Assembly (NCBI GenBank): GCA_011051925.1
Contig: DRKE01000474.1
Coordinates: 1 to 26,790 of the forward strand
Direction: 5' to 3'
From: Deltaproteobacteria bacterium
Lineage (GTDB): Bacteria > Myxococcota_A > UBA9160 > UBA4427
DNA length: 26,790 nucleotides
A program made the position numbers and the translations under genes. A model generated the notes under the pieces. It did not search any database. It saw nothing but the letters and a program-made list of their open reading frames with translations, and was not told the origin of the DNA. This document shows, one piece after another, positions 7,652 to 14,504 of the stretch. The first letter of the stretch is position 1. Each line of letters opens with the position of its first letter.

Positions 7652-8737
7652 TCACGACGAGCGGCCCGGACTCCGGCGCGAGCGAGCCCGCCCGGTCGCA
7701 AGACCTCTGGCCGGCCGGACACTGCGGGGCTTCCGGCCATGACGCCTCAGCCCGAGCCTGAGCCAGCGCTCCAGTTCCTCGCGGAGTTCCTTCGGTTCGA
7801 GGACCTCGACCGCCTCGCCCCAGGTGAAGAGATGCCAGGCCATTTCCCGGAGACCGCCCGCCCGGAAGCGGACGAGAAGGGATCCGTCCGCCTCCTCCTC
7901 GAGCGTCTGATCGGGGTGGAAGACATGTTCCCGCGCTTCAGCGGCGGCGGCCGGAGAAAAACGCCAGATGACGTCGAAGGGCTCTTCCTGGTAGACGCCG
8001 AAACTCCGACGCGCGAAGGCGTCGAGATCGAAACCGGGCGGCGCTTCGAAGCCCGACTCGCGGACCTCGACCCGGTCGATCCCGGAAAGCCGGAACAACA
8101 CCACCCGGTTCCGGCGCTCGCTCCAGGCGACGAGATAGTGGCGGTTTCCGTAGAGAAAGCCGAGGGGCCCGACCGTCTGCCAGACGGCACGGCCCTCGGA
8201 GACCTTCCGATGGCGCAGGCGGACACGTTTGCGGGCGAGGATCGCGTGGCGAAGCCGCTCCAGGAGAAGATCGTCCACCTTGGGACGGGGTCCCGCCCGG
8301 AAGGCATAGCCCTGCGCTTCGACGAGGGCTTCGAGATCCGGATCGACATGGACGAGCCAATCGGGAGGAGAAAGCGCGCGGAGCTTCCGTCCCAACGCCG
8401 AAAGTTCCTCCGCGAGTCGCGGATCGCCCTCCCGAGCGGCCAGTCCCTCGGCCTGTTCCAGGCTCGCGAGTTCCTCCGCCGAAAGACGGAAGAGTCCGCT
8501 CACGGCCGGTCGCGCCAGACGCCAGCGCTTGCGCCCGTCGTCCCCGACCTCGCTTTCGAATTGCGCCTCGCCGACCGCGCGCCGAACGGCCGTGAGCATC
8601 CGGGTCGCCGTCCGACGGGAAACGGCATAGCGATCCATCACGTCATCGAGCGTGATCCCCGCGAACGACCCCTGCAGATCCAGAGCGAGGCCGAGCAGCT
8701 CTTCGAGACGCGAAAAACGGAGGTCGTCGGTCGGCAT
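7652..8737 (-). CDS. WYL-domain transcriptional regulator
   Basis: A 361-residue regulator of the YafY/PafBC type. Residues 25-55 form a helix-turn-helix (ITLDDVMDRYAVSRRTATRM). A WYL domain spans about 160-225, with GNRHYLVAWSE at 197-207 carrying the signature region (here HYLVAW), and a WCX-like C-terminal extension covers about 250-335. WYL domains bind nucleic-acid or nucleotide ligands and control DNA-damage, defence or metabolic genes; the ligand here is unknown. The last 25 residues are Arg- and Ser-rich and probably disordered. The start is ATG 8737. Immediately upstream lies an inverted repeat, GGGCC-N7-GGCCC at 8738-8754, which could be an autoregulatory site. Neighbours are the zinc-ribbon gene downstream and a divergent secreted-protein gene. 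Confidence 0.88.
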   Translation of the reverse strand: MPTDDLRFSRLEELLGLALDLQGSFAGITLDDVMDRYAVSRRTATRMLTAVRRAVGEAQFESEVGDDGRKRWRLARPAVSGLFRLSAEELASLEQAEGLAAREGDPRLAEELSALGRKLRALSPPDWLVHVDPDLEALVEAQGYAFRAGPRPKVDDLLLERLRHAILARKRVRLRHRKVSEGRAVWQTVGPLGFLYGNRHYLVAWSERRNRVVLFRLSGIDRVEVRESGFEAPPGFDLDAFARRSFGVYQEEPFDVIWRFSPAAAAEAREHVFHPDQTLEEEADGSLLVRFRAGGLREMAWHLFTWGEAVEVLEPKELREELERWLRLGLRRHGRKPRSVRPARGLATGRARSRRSPGRSS

Positions 8738-8754
8738 GGGCCCGAATATGGCCC
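8738..8754. promoter_or_regulatory. Inverted repeat at the WYL gene start
   Basis: GGGCC (8738-8742) and GGCCC (8750-8754) flank an AT-rich centre, CGAATAT, directly against the WYL start codon. A bound protein here would block initiation, so autorepression is possible. The arms are only 5 bp and GC-rich, so chance cannot be excluded. Confidence 0.3.
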
Positions 8755-8906
8755 ATTCGCCTTCTACCCACCAATCGGCGGCACGTCACCGCGGGGCCTT
8801 TCTCCAGCCCGGCGACCGACTGTGTGGATCGGTCGAGCGGGGCGTGTCGCCCTCCCGTGGTCTGCCGTCGCTCCGCGCCGTCGGGGAAGCTCATCCCCGT
8901 CCCCCT

Positions 8907-8948
8907 CGGACCGATCGACCAATGGACCGATTGCTATGCTGCAACAGG
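8907..8948 (+). promoter_or_regulatory. Promoter-like element shared with the ECF sigma operon (copy A)
   Basis: The element contains CGGAC (8907-8911), a 15-base spacer with TCGACCAATGG, and CCGATT (8927-8932), followed by CAACAGG. Aligned without gaps, it matches about 30 of 42 bases of the region before the DUF2892/ECF operon (21523-21564), with the same spacing. CGGAC and CCGATT are placed like the -35 and -10 elements of an ECF promoter, about 42 bases before the ATG at 8975. Promoter function is inferred; an operator is the alternative. Confidence 0.5.
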
Positions 8949-8974
8949 TGACCGAACGGTCGACGGAGCCCCGG

Positions 8975-9847
8975 ATGGACCACTGTCCCGAGAACACGCA
9001 CTCGCGATCGACCGCTCGGTGCGGCCTGGACTCCGACCGGAGCCTCGGGATTCCGATCCGCCTGCTCGCCCTGTCCGGCCGGTTCGCCCTGTTCCTCCTG
9101 TTCGTCGAAACCTCCGCCGTAGCCGCCCCCCTCGCCGTCGTGAATCCCGGCTTCGAAGCCCAGGTCCATGCGCCCAATTCCTTCACGGGTCTCCCGCTGA
9201 CAGGCTGGCTCCCCTACAACGATGCCAACGTGACGGGCGAGTTCGTCGGAACGCTGAACGCGACGGCGACGACCTATTTTCCGTCCGGCGCGCCGGAAGG
9301 CGCGAACGTGGCCATCGCCTTCATGGATGCCGCCGGAACGGCGGATGTCGAGTTCGGCATCGAGCAGACCCTCGCGGCGACGCTCCAACCGGACACGCTC
9401 TACACGCTCGACGTCGAAGTCGGCAACATCGCCAGCGGAACGACCGGCACGATCTTCTACGATCTCGACGGCTACAACGGCTATCGGATCGAATTGCGGG
9501 CAGGCGCGAACGTGCTCGCCATGGACGACGACACCCTCTCCATCGCGGAAGGCACCTTCGGGACGAGCACGGTCGTCTTCGACAGCACGGGCGTCGATCC
9601 CGGCCTGATCGGCTCGCCCCTCACGATCCGGCTCGTCCATCTGAACCGCATCGATCCCGCCTTTCCGGGAGCCCATCGCGAGATCGATTTCGATGATGTC
9701 CGCCTGGATGCCGTCGCAGCACCCTCGCCCGTCCCGCTTCTGGGAATCGGAGCGGCCCTCCTGCTATGCGCCGCCTTGTCGGGCGTGACGCTCTTCGCGA
9801 GCCGTCGACGCGAGATGTCCGCGATCCTTCCCGGGTCAGGTTTCTAG
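8975..9847 (+). CDS. Secreted protein with PEP-CTERM-like C-terminal sorting signal
   Basis: A 290-residue exported protein. An N-terminal signal (hydrophobic LLALSGRFALFLLFV, cleavage near AVAA/P) leads into VVNPGFEAQ and a beta-rich, probably carbohydrate-binding-like domain typical of many PEP-CTERM proteins. The tail is Pro-Ser-Pro-Val-Pro, then a hydrophobic helix (LLGIGAALLLCAALSGV) and Arg-Arg-Arg: the tripartite layout of exosortase-type sorting signals, but with VP instead of PEP. It would be held in the membrane, then cleaved and moved to the surface. No exosortase is in the window. I choose ATG 8975 because GGAG lies 6 bases before it; ATG 8936 falls inside the promoter-like element. 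Its last 12 bases overlap the end of the convergent thiamine-diphosphate enzyme gene. Confidence 0.75.
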   Translation: MDHCPENTHSRSTARCGLDSDRSLGIPIRLLALSGRFALFLLFVETSAVAAPLAVVNPGFEAQVHAPNSFTGLPLTGWLPYNDANVTGEFVGTLNATATTYFPSGAPEGANVAIAFMDAAGTADVEFGIEQTLAATLQPDTLYTLDVEVGNIASGTTGTIFYDLDGYNGYRIELRAGANVLAMDDDTLSIAEGTFGTSTVVFDSTGVDPGLIGSPLTIRLVHLNRIDPAFPGAHREIDFDDVRLDAVAAPSPVPLLGIGAALLLCAALSGVTLFASRRREMSAILPGSGF

Positions 9848-11545
9848 AGGCCCCTGATAGACCTCGAAGAATCGCCCGAGTGCATCGGCCGGAATCGACA
9901 GGTTCGCGTCCCGATTCGTGCGGACGCAGACGACGGCCGGTCGGCCCGAGGCACGCGCCTTCTCGAGCGCGGGCACCAGATCCTCGCTCCGGTCGACATG
10001 GAAGCCGACACATCCGAGCCCCTCGCCGACCCGATCCCAGCGGACCTCGCCCATCTCGGTCCCGAAGGTCCGGCCATAACGCGCCTTCTCGTTCGGCACT
10101 TCCATGGTCCAGGACCCGTCGGCACAGACGACCGTCGTGATGGGGATCTCGTCACGCACGGCCGATTGCATCTCCATGAAATTGAAGCCCGCGGCGCCAT
10201 CGCCCGTCACGCAGACGACATCGCGTTCCGGACTCGCCAGCTTCGAGCCGAGCGCCGAGGGGATCCCCGTGCCGAGCATCCCGAGCTCGAGAATGTTGTG
10301 GTAGGAGCGCGCTCGGGTCGGTGGCAGCAGCAGCCCTGCCCAGAGCGACGTGTTGCCCCCATCGGTCGTGTAGATCGCTTCGCGACCGAAGACCCGACCC
10401 ACGGCGTCCATCACATGGGCGGGATGGACGCCCTCCCCCGACCAGCCCGCGACCGCTTCCGCCAGCGCCTCGCGCGCCGCCTGATCGATCTCCCGGTAGC
10501 GAGCGAGATCGGGCGACTTCTCGCGCCGGAGCCCCCGTTCGTCGAAGAGCGCGACCAGCCCTTCGAGGGTCGCCCGGGCATCGGCCACGATGCCCTGCGT
10601 GATCGGCCGGGTCACGCCGATGTTCCTCGGATCGAGATCGACCTGGATGATGCGTTGGGATTCCGGGTCGCCCCAGTATTTGTCGAAGGGCAGATCGAGA
10701 TTCCCCATTCGTGAACCCACGACGAGGAGGACGTCGGCCTCCTTCCGGACGGCGTCCCCCGCCGCACCGAAGCCCAGGACGAATTGTTCGTGGTCCTGGG
10801 GAACGACCGAACGACCGGCCATGGTCGTCAGCACCGGACAGCCGAGCCGATCGAGCAGATCGAGAAGCGCGCCGTTCGCCTCGGCCCGATCGACGCCCGC
10901 CCCGGCGATCACGACCGGGCGCTCCGCTCCGAAAAGCAGGTCCGCCGCCTGCTCGAGCGGCTGGCGACCCGGCTGGGGAAGATCCGGCCGGTAGCGTTCC
11001 GGCGAAAGCAGGCGGAGTGCGGACTCGTCGAAGGTTTCGTACAGGACAGGACCCGGCACCTCGAGCTGGACCGGCCCCGGTCGGCCAGCCCACATCTCGC
11101 GAAAGGCCATGCGCGTCACTTCCGCGATCCGATCGATCTCGAAGATCGGCCCGCCCCATTTCACGGCGGGGGCGAAGACCTCGAGCTGATCCTGTCCCTG
11201 GAAGGTCGCGGGCGTCGCGGGATAGACGATGCCCGAACGGTGTTGAGAGGTGATGGCGACGAGCGGGACACCCTCGTGGCGCGCGGTGATCACGCCCGGA
11301 AGAAGATTCGCGGAACCCGGTCCCGGGTTCCCCAACACCGCCGCGACCTGCCCGCTCGTCTTGTAGAGCCCCTCCGCCATGTGCGCACCGGCGGCCTCGT
11401 GGCGAACCGCGACGTGGCGGATCCCGTTCTCTTCGAGTGCGGCAAGAAAGGGGTCGATCTCGGGACAGGGCAATCCGAAGACGTGGCGGATGCCTTCGCG
11501 AGCCAGGCAACGGGCCAGGGCCTGGCCTCCGGTGATCTCGGGCAT
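9836..11545 (-). CDS. Thiamine-diphosphate-dependent enzyme, acetolactate synthase-like
   Basis: A 569-residue enzyme with the three-domain fold of acetolactate synthase, benzoylformate decarboxylase and relatives. The Pyr domain carries the catalytic Glu50 (AVRHEAAGAHMAEG). The central domain spans about 190-340. The PP domain has the cofactor motif start GDG at 448-450, and the end of the motif reads CADGSW (474-479), where family members usually have Asn-Asn or Asn-Asp. The Mg-ligand Asn seems to be replaced by Asp. It probably decarboxylates or ligates a 2-oxo acid; the substrate is not evident, and annotation as true acetolactate synthase would be unsafe because no regulatory subunit or ilv gene is nearby. 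ATG 11545 has AAGGAG 6 bases upstream. It is divergent from the Sel1-like gene. Confidence 0.88.
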   Translation of the reverse strand: MPEITGGQALARCLAREGIRHVFGLPCPEIDPFLAALEENGIRHVAVRHEAAGAHMAEGLYKTSGQVAAVLGNPGPGSANLLPGVITARHEGVPLVAITSQHRSGIVYPATPATFQGQDQLEVFAPAVKWGGPIFEIDRIAEVTRMAFREMWAGRPGPVQLEVPGPVLYETFDESALRLLSPERYRPDLPQPGRQPLEQAADLLFGAERPVVIAGAGVDRAEANGALLDLLDRLGCPVLTTMAGRSVVPQDHEQFVLGFGAAGDAVRKEADVLLVVGSRMGNLDLPFDKYWGDPESQRIIQVDLDPRNIGVTRPITQGIVADARATLEGLVALFDERGLRREKSPDLARYREIDQAAREALAEAVAGWSGEGVHPAHVMDAVGRVFGREAIYTTDGGNTSLWAGLLLPPTRARSYHNILELGMLGTGIPSALGSKLASPERDVVCVTGDGAAGFNFMEMQSAVRDEIPITTVVCADGSWTMEVPNEKARYGRTFGTEMGEVRWDRVGEGLGCVGFHVDRSEDLVPALEKARASGRPAVVCVRTNRDANLSIPADALGRFFEVYQGPLET

Positions 11546-11710
11546 GGGGAACTCCTTTCCTGTCTCGGATTCCGCTTCGAATCCCGTCTCGAATCACGGC
11601 GACGTCCATGAGTCCGCTCACGACCGCATCCGGGATTCCGCTCTGCTGCACTCGATCGAGTCTAGCGGATCGCCCCCGACGCCCCCGCTATGTGGGGGGA
11701 GCAGCGTGGT

Positions 11711-12229
11711 ATGCTCCCAACCGTGTTCCGACACCCTCTTTTCGTCGTCTTCGCATCGATCCCTCTCCTCGCCCTGTCCCTGGCTGGAAACGCGACCGGC
11801 GCCTGTCCGAGCCCGACGGCTGCCGCGGTCGTCGAGGCGCGCTACGAGAGGGGCCGCGCGGCGCTGGAGGCGAGTCGCGACGGAGAACATTTCCGGACGG
11901 ACGCCTATCGGGATGCGATGGCCCATCTCGCCTTTGCGGCAAGGAACGGACACGTGGCCGCCCAGTCGTTGTATGGATGCACCGCGTTCGGCGTCCTCTT
12001 CGGAAACCACGGACCCGTCGAGAGCGAGCGCGCCGACTACGTCGATGCCCTCGGGTTCCTGCGATCGGCCGCCCGGGCGGGGGATCGGGCAGCCCTTTCC
12101 TGTCTGCCGGGAATCTCGGGCCCGGCGGACGCGGTCGGTGAGCCGCTCTCGAAGCTTCCCGACGGATGGGTCAGCGAAGCCTTTCGTCGAGGGGATGAGC
12201 TCTTCGCCTCCCACGCCGACTGCCGATAG
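11711..12229 (+). CDS. Secreted Sel1-like repeat protein
   Basis: A 172-residue exported protein. The signal peptide has a hydrophobic core (LFVVFASIPLLALSLAG) and probable cleavage near ATGA/C. A Sel1-like helical repeat is readable in DAMAHLAFAARNGHVAAQ, and a second, weaker unit in ALGFLRSAARAGDRAAL. Sel1 repeats form alpha solenoids for protein-protein contact, often in the periplasm. Four cysteines in the mature part may form disulfides. ATG 11711 is preferred to the upstream ATG 11690 because GGGGGAG lies 9 bases before it and the signal peptide begins close after it. The stop codon lies inside a 7-bp hairpin. Confidence 0.65.
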   Translation: MLPTVFRHPLFVVFASIPLLALSLAGNATGACPSPTAAAVVEARYERGRAALEASRDGEHFRTDAYRDAMAHLAFAARNGHVAAQSLYGCTAFGVLFGNHGPVESERADYVDALGFLRSAARAGDRAALSCLPGISGPADAVGEPLSKLPDGWVSEAFRRGDELFASHADCR

Positions 12230-12238
12230 GCATCGGCA
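12221..12238 (+). terminator. Hairpin containing the stop codon
   Basis: TGCCGAT (12221-12227) and ATCGGCA (12232-12238) form a perfect 7-bp stem with the loop AGGC; the TAG stop codon (12227-12229) runs from the stem into the loop. No T-tract follows. Possible termination or mRNA-end structure. Confidence 0.4.
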
Positions 12239-12489
12239 TCGAGCACGACTGGAACTCGCGGGTCGAGCTGTCTTCTCCTTCCCGTCCTTCGCGTGACGCC
12301 AGGCGCCCACTCCTCGCCCCACTCCTCCCCATGTCATTCCATCGCCACGAAGACTCGCCGGTGATTGACAAAGCCTTTCTCGCGACGACCCCTGCCGCTT
12401 CGACCGTGAAACGCGTCCGCCATCCGCGTGCCGACCCTTCGGCTTCGCGCCACGACCCGGGACCGGAAGCAGAACGAGGAGACAGGACG

Positions 12490-13116
12490 ATGACGAATCG
12501 GCGCCTCGAGCCTTCCCTTTTCGTGCTGATCGCGACCTCGCTCCTCGTGGCGGGCGCCGCCGCGGCCGAGACGCGCTACTTCGAGGCGTCGAGCCAACGC
12601 GGCTATTCCTTCGAGGGGCCCTACGCCCAGCTCGGCGTCAGCATCGGCGTGATCGAGGTCGACTTCCCACGAACGGATGTCGATGCTGGCGGAGGCTTCA
12701 CGCTCACGGGCGGCTATCGCTTCCTGCCCTGGCTCTCGGCCGAAGCCAATTTCAGCTATGTCGGCGGGGGGGATCTCGAGTTCCGGCGGCGCGAAATCGG
12801 CGACGCGGAATACTTCTCGTTCACCTTCGGCCCGAAATCCTACCCCTTCGGTGCCGTCCCGGAATCCGATCAGCCGATCCCCGGATTCATCCAGCCCTAC
12901 GCCCTCCTCCAGATCGGTGGCGGGGAAGTCGAACTCGACCCGGATCGCGGGGGCACGACAGAGCGCAGCGCCTTCATTGCCCGTTTCCTCTTCGGGGTCG
13001 ACCTCTGGATGACCGATCGGGTCGGGGCGTTCATCGAAGGCGGCTACCATCTCGCTGCCGATGACGACATCGACGGGACGGGCCTCTTTACGTTCGGCGG
13101 CCAATACCGTTTCTGA
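12490..13116 (+). CDS. OmpA-like outer-membrane beta-barrel protein
   Basis: A 208-residue barrel of the OMP_b-brl type. The signal peptide (FVLIATSLLVAGAAAA, cleavage before ETRYFE) is followed by GPYAQLGVSIGVIEVD, a Gly-rich strand with GGYRFLPWLSAEANFSYVGGG (read across 12700-12770), a membrane hairpin IQPYALLQIGGG, and a closing strand ending GGQYRF with the terminal Phe expected for Bam insertion. The frame opens at 12331, but ATG 12490 is supported by an AGGAG about 10 bases upstream and by the signal peptide. It resembles the barrel at 6470-7129 in size and layout, though the sequences are not close. Function beyond outer-membrane insertion cannot be read. Confidence 0.78.
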   Translation: MTNRRLEPSLFVLIATSLLVAGAAAAETRYFEASSQRGYSFEGPYAQLGVSIGVIEVDFPRTDVDAGGGFTLTGGYRFLPWLSAEANFSYVGGGDLEFRRREIGDAEYFSFTFGPKSYPFGAVPESDQPIPGFIQPYALLQIGGGEVELDPDRGGTTERSAFIARFLFGVDLWMTDRVGAFIEGGYHLAADDDIDGTGLFTFGGQYRF

Positions 13117-13457
13117 CGGACGTCCCCGAGCGATACGAGCTGGAAACATGGCTCCGCCACCCTCGCGGGGTCGACTCCGCGCCGTGGAATCCAGCTCCGA
13201 AATCGTCCGGCCGATCCCGGATCCATGTTAGGATGGTCCTGCGATCGGAACCCCGCCATTCCGCGTCGCGGAAGCCTCTTTTCGCTCGTGTCGGCCCGGC
13301 ACCCCACGCCGCTTCCATGCGCCAGCCGAGTCTTCCGAACGGATCATCGAGCACGCAACGGGAACAGGAAACAGAAGAAGCCGATCGAAGCGCACAGACG
13401 AACAACCGTCCACCAGACATCCAACAGACAACAGACAACAGACAAAAGGAGCCTCCC
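13117..13457 (+). promoter_or_regulatory. Leader region of the SurE-like gene
   Basis: This 341-base gap holds no gene I can support. Its first part carries an 8-bp inverted repeat, GAGCTGGA at 13137-13144 and TCCAGCTC at 13190-13197, enclosing a GC-rich imperfect palindrome (about 13165-13180); this could end the upstream transcript. The last 90 bases are unusually A-rich and poor in structure for this genome, ending in three tandem copies of AACAGAC (13423-13443) before the AGGAG ribosome site. An unstructured, translation-enhancing leader is one reading. Confidence 0.45.
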
Positions 13458-14453
13458 ATGCCGAAGACCCTCCCGGGATGGATCGCCACGATCCTGTTCC
13501 TGATTTCGACGCCCGTCTCCGCCCTGAACGTCGTTCTGACCAACGATGACGGCTTCGAGACGGAAAACATCCAGGCCCTCTACCGCGCCCTCGTCGCTGC
13601 GGGCCACGACGTGATCCTGTCGGCGCCTTTTCTCGGACAGAGCGGCACGGGCGGGGCCGTCGGCTTTCTCCGGCCGATCTTTCCGACCAGCGAAGCCTCG
13701 GAAGGCGGCCTGCTGCCGGCCGGTTCCTTCGGAATCGGGGAAACCACGATCGCACCACAGCAATTCTACGTCGATGGATCGCCGACCGATGCCCTGCTCT
13801 ACGGGACCGACGTGCTGGCGCCCCGGATCTTCGGCGGAAGGCCGGACCTCGTCATCTCCGGCCCGAACGAAGGCAACAATCTCGGCATCATCACGCCGCA
13901 CTCGGGTACCCTCGGTGCGGCCGTCGCTGCCTTGAACAAGGGGATCCCCGCCATCGCCGTCAGCGCGGATCGGAGCGACCGCACACCCGAAGAAGCCGAA
14001 CTGATCGCGGCCCTGACCCTCGAGATCGTCGAGGCGCTCGATGGGCATCACGGCGTCCGGCTGCCTCCCGGAACGGGCCTCAACGTCAACATTCCCGACG
14101 TCGACCCCGCGACCTCGACGCCCGACGACTTCGATTTCGCTTTCACGCGGATCGGAATCGCGACCAACATCGGTCTCCAGTTCTATGAGAACCTGGGAGA
14201 CAGCCCGATCGCCCGGGCCTTCGGCATTCCCGCGAATATCGGGCTGCCCGGCGTCTCCGTCGAGATCCCCTACACCCTCGCGGGTCATCCCGAAGACGAT
14301 TCCCCCCGGAGCGAAGGAAACGCGCTGGGCGGCACGACGGTGACCGTGAGCCCGATCCAGGGAACCTATGCTGCGGATTTCGTGAAGCGCCTCCGGGTAC
14401 GCCGGGGGATCCGCTCGCTCTTCCATCGGCACCATCGACACGATCGGGATTGA
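13458..14453 (+). CDS. SurE-family phosphatase with a signal peptide
   Basis: A 331-residue protein of the SurE 5'/3'-nucleotidase family. The metal-binding DD is in VVLTNDDGFETENIQAL, and the conserved SGPNEGNNLG and SGTLGAA segments supply the further metal and phosphate ligands. SurE normally is a cytoplasmic enzyme of about 250 residues; this one starts with a clear Sec signal (WIATILFLISTPVSA, cleavage just before LNVVL) and has an insertion after the DD motif plus a basic His- and Arg-rich tail. It is therefore probably a periplasmic or surface phosphatase acting on nucleotides or other phosphomonoesters. The start, ATG 13458, has AGGAG 7 bases upstream. The frame is open upstream, but that part is A-rich leader. 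Confidence 0.85.
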   Translation: MPKTLPGWIATILFLISTPVSALNVVLTNDDGFETENIQALYRALVAAGHDVILSAPFLGQSGTGGAVGFLRPIFPTSEASEGGLLPAGSFGIGETTIAPQQFYVDGSPTDALLYGTDVLAPRIFGGRPDLVISGPNEGNNLGIITPHSGTLGAAVAALNKGIPAIAVSADRSDRTPEEAELIAALTLEIVEALDGHHGVRLPPGTGLNVNIPDVDPATSTPDDFDFAFTRIGIATNIGLQFYENLGDSPIARAFGIPANIGLPGVSVEIPYTLAGHPEDDSPRSEGNALGGTTVTVSPIQGTYAADFVKRLRVRRGIRSLFHRHHRHDRD

Positions 14454-14469
14454 AGCGTCGGAACGGGGC

Positions 14470-14502
14470 GCCGGGCGTTCGGGGATCCGCGGACGGCCCG
14501 GC
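14470..14502. terminator. Hairpin between convergent genes
   Basis: GCCGGGC (14470-14476) and GCCCGGC (14496-14502) form a 7-bp GC stem around a 19-base partly paired interior, in the 51-base gap between the convergent SurE-like and secernin-like genes. It ends two bases before the stop codon of the minus-strand gene. No T-tract is present; bidirectional termination is likely but unproven. Confidence 0.45.
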
Positions 14503-14504
14503 CC

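Noticed and set aside
8748..8764. Possible third copy of the shared promoter element before the WYL gene (AATGGGCC on the minus strand)
   Set aside because: Only the 8-base core matches; the spacing to ATTCG differs by one base and the CGGAC part is missing.
7190..8934. Plus-strand open frame running into the sorting-signal protein gene
   Set aside because: This part is antisense to the zinc-ribbon and WYL genes and lacks any domain; only the part from 8975 is coding.
13423..13443. Possible CRISPR-like or VNTR array
   Set aside because: The repeat unit is 7 bases with only three copies and no spacers, so it is a simple tandem repeat.
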